14,397 bases of DNA from an uncultured Clostridia bacterium (lineage in GTDB: Bacteria; Bacillota_A; Clostridia; TANB77; CAG-508), in contig CAKOYL010000018.1 in NCBI GenBank assembly GCA_934130705.1, positions 1 to 14,397 on the forward strand, in the 5' to 3' direction. The notes beneath the pieces were generated by a model, which ran no database searches, was not told the origin of the DNA, and was given only the letters and a program-made list of their open reading frames with translations. A program made the translations under genes and the position numbers. Of this stretch, positions 14,394 to 14,397 are shown piece after piece. Position 1 is the first letter of the stretch. Every line of letters begins with the position of its first letter.

Positions 14394-14397
14394 AATT

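Larger units (their letters stand above)
13001..14397. mobile_element. Left end of an integrated mobile element (partial)
   Basis: In a tRNA integration the fragment with only the 3' half faces the chromosome through its CCA side, and the element joins its anticodon side. Here the anticodon side is on the right. The right side also carries direct repeats suitable for integrase arm binding, a RepA_N-type replication initiator and a strongly structured non-coding region. The element is probably an integrative conjugative or mobilisable element, or an integrated plasmid. Integrase and relaxase genes are not visible, so the type is not settled. Confidence 0.7.

Overview
The window is AT-rich DNA with standard bacterial stops (TAA, TAG and TGA all end genes), strong AGGAGG-type ribosome binding sites, sigma-A-like promoters (TTGAnn, 16-17 bp, TATAAT) and T-rich intrinsic terminators. 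With a sortase, a NAD-dependent ligase and a short DprA, this points to a low-GC Firmicute, most likely an anaerobic gut clostridium. The species cannot be named from the sequence.

Region 1 (1-8300) is a housekeeping block. It opens with a tRNA-Phe and its terminator on the plus strand. All protein genes that follow lie on the minus strand. In transcription order they are: alaS (a short form of alanyl-tRNA synthetase) and a HIT-family gene; a sortase with its own promoter; then ligA, an acidic coiled-coil protein, an 80-aa protein, folD and dprA. A striking nested palindrome (two 34-bp inverted arms around three 11-bp tandem units) sits at the ligA 3' end and supplies the last seven codons of ligA. 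Intrinsic terminators stand directly in front of the HIT gene and dprA with no room for a new promoter, so these two genes probably depend on partial read-through.

Region 2 (8300-12960) is more accessory in character. A 141-aa unknown gene diverges from a two-gene operon encoding a small helix-turn-helix protein and a large coiled-coil protein. Next comes an RluA-type pseudouridine synthase whose promoter lies so close to its ATG that the mRNA is probably leaderless. A small minus-strand gene follows; its apparent original reading frame contains an in-frame TAG at codon 11. The region ends with a MYG1/DHH-family gene whose codons are visibly richer in G+C than its neighbours.

Region 3 (13001-14397) looks like one end of an integrated mobile element. 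The 3' part of a tRNA-Leu(UAA) gene, from anticodon loop to CCA, lies on the minus strand without its 5' half and is followed by a terminator, as expected for an attachment-site duplication. The geometry places the chromosome to the left and the element to the right. To the right are two tandem 11-bp direct repeats (possible integrase arm sites), a small unknown gene, a RepA_N-type replication initiator behind a leader hairpin, and a dense cluster of hairpins at the window edge that may be a transfer origin or another replication/transfer signal. No integrase, relaxase, CRISPR array, rRNA or insertion-sequence transposase is visible in the window.
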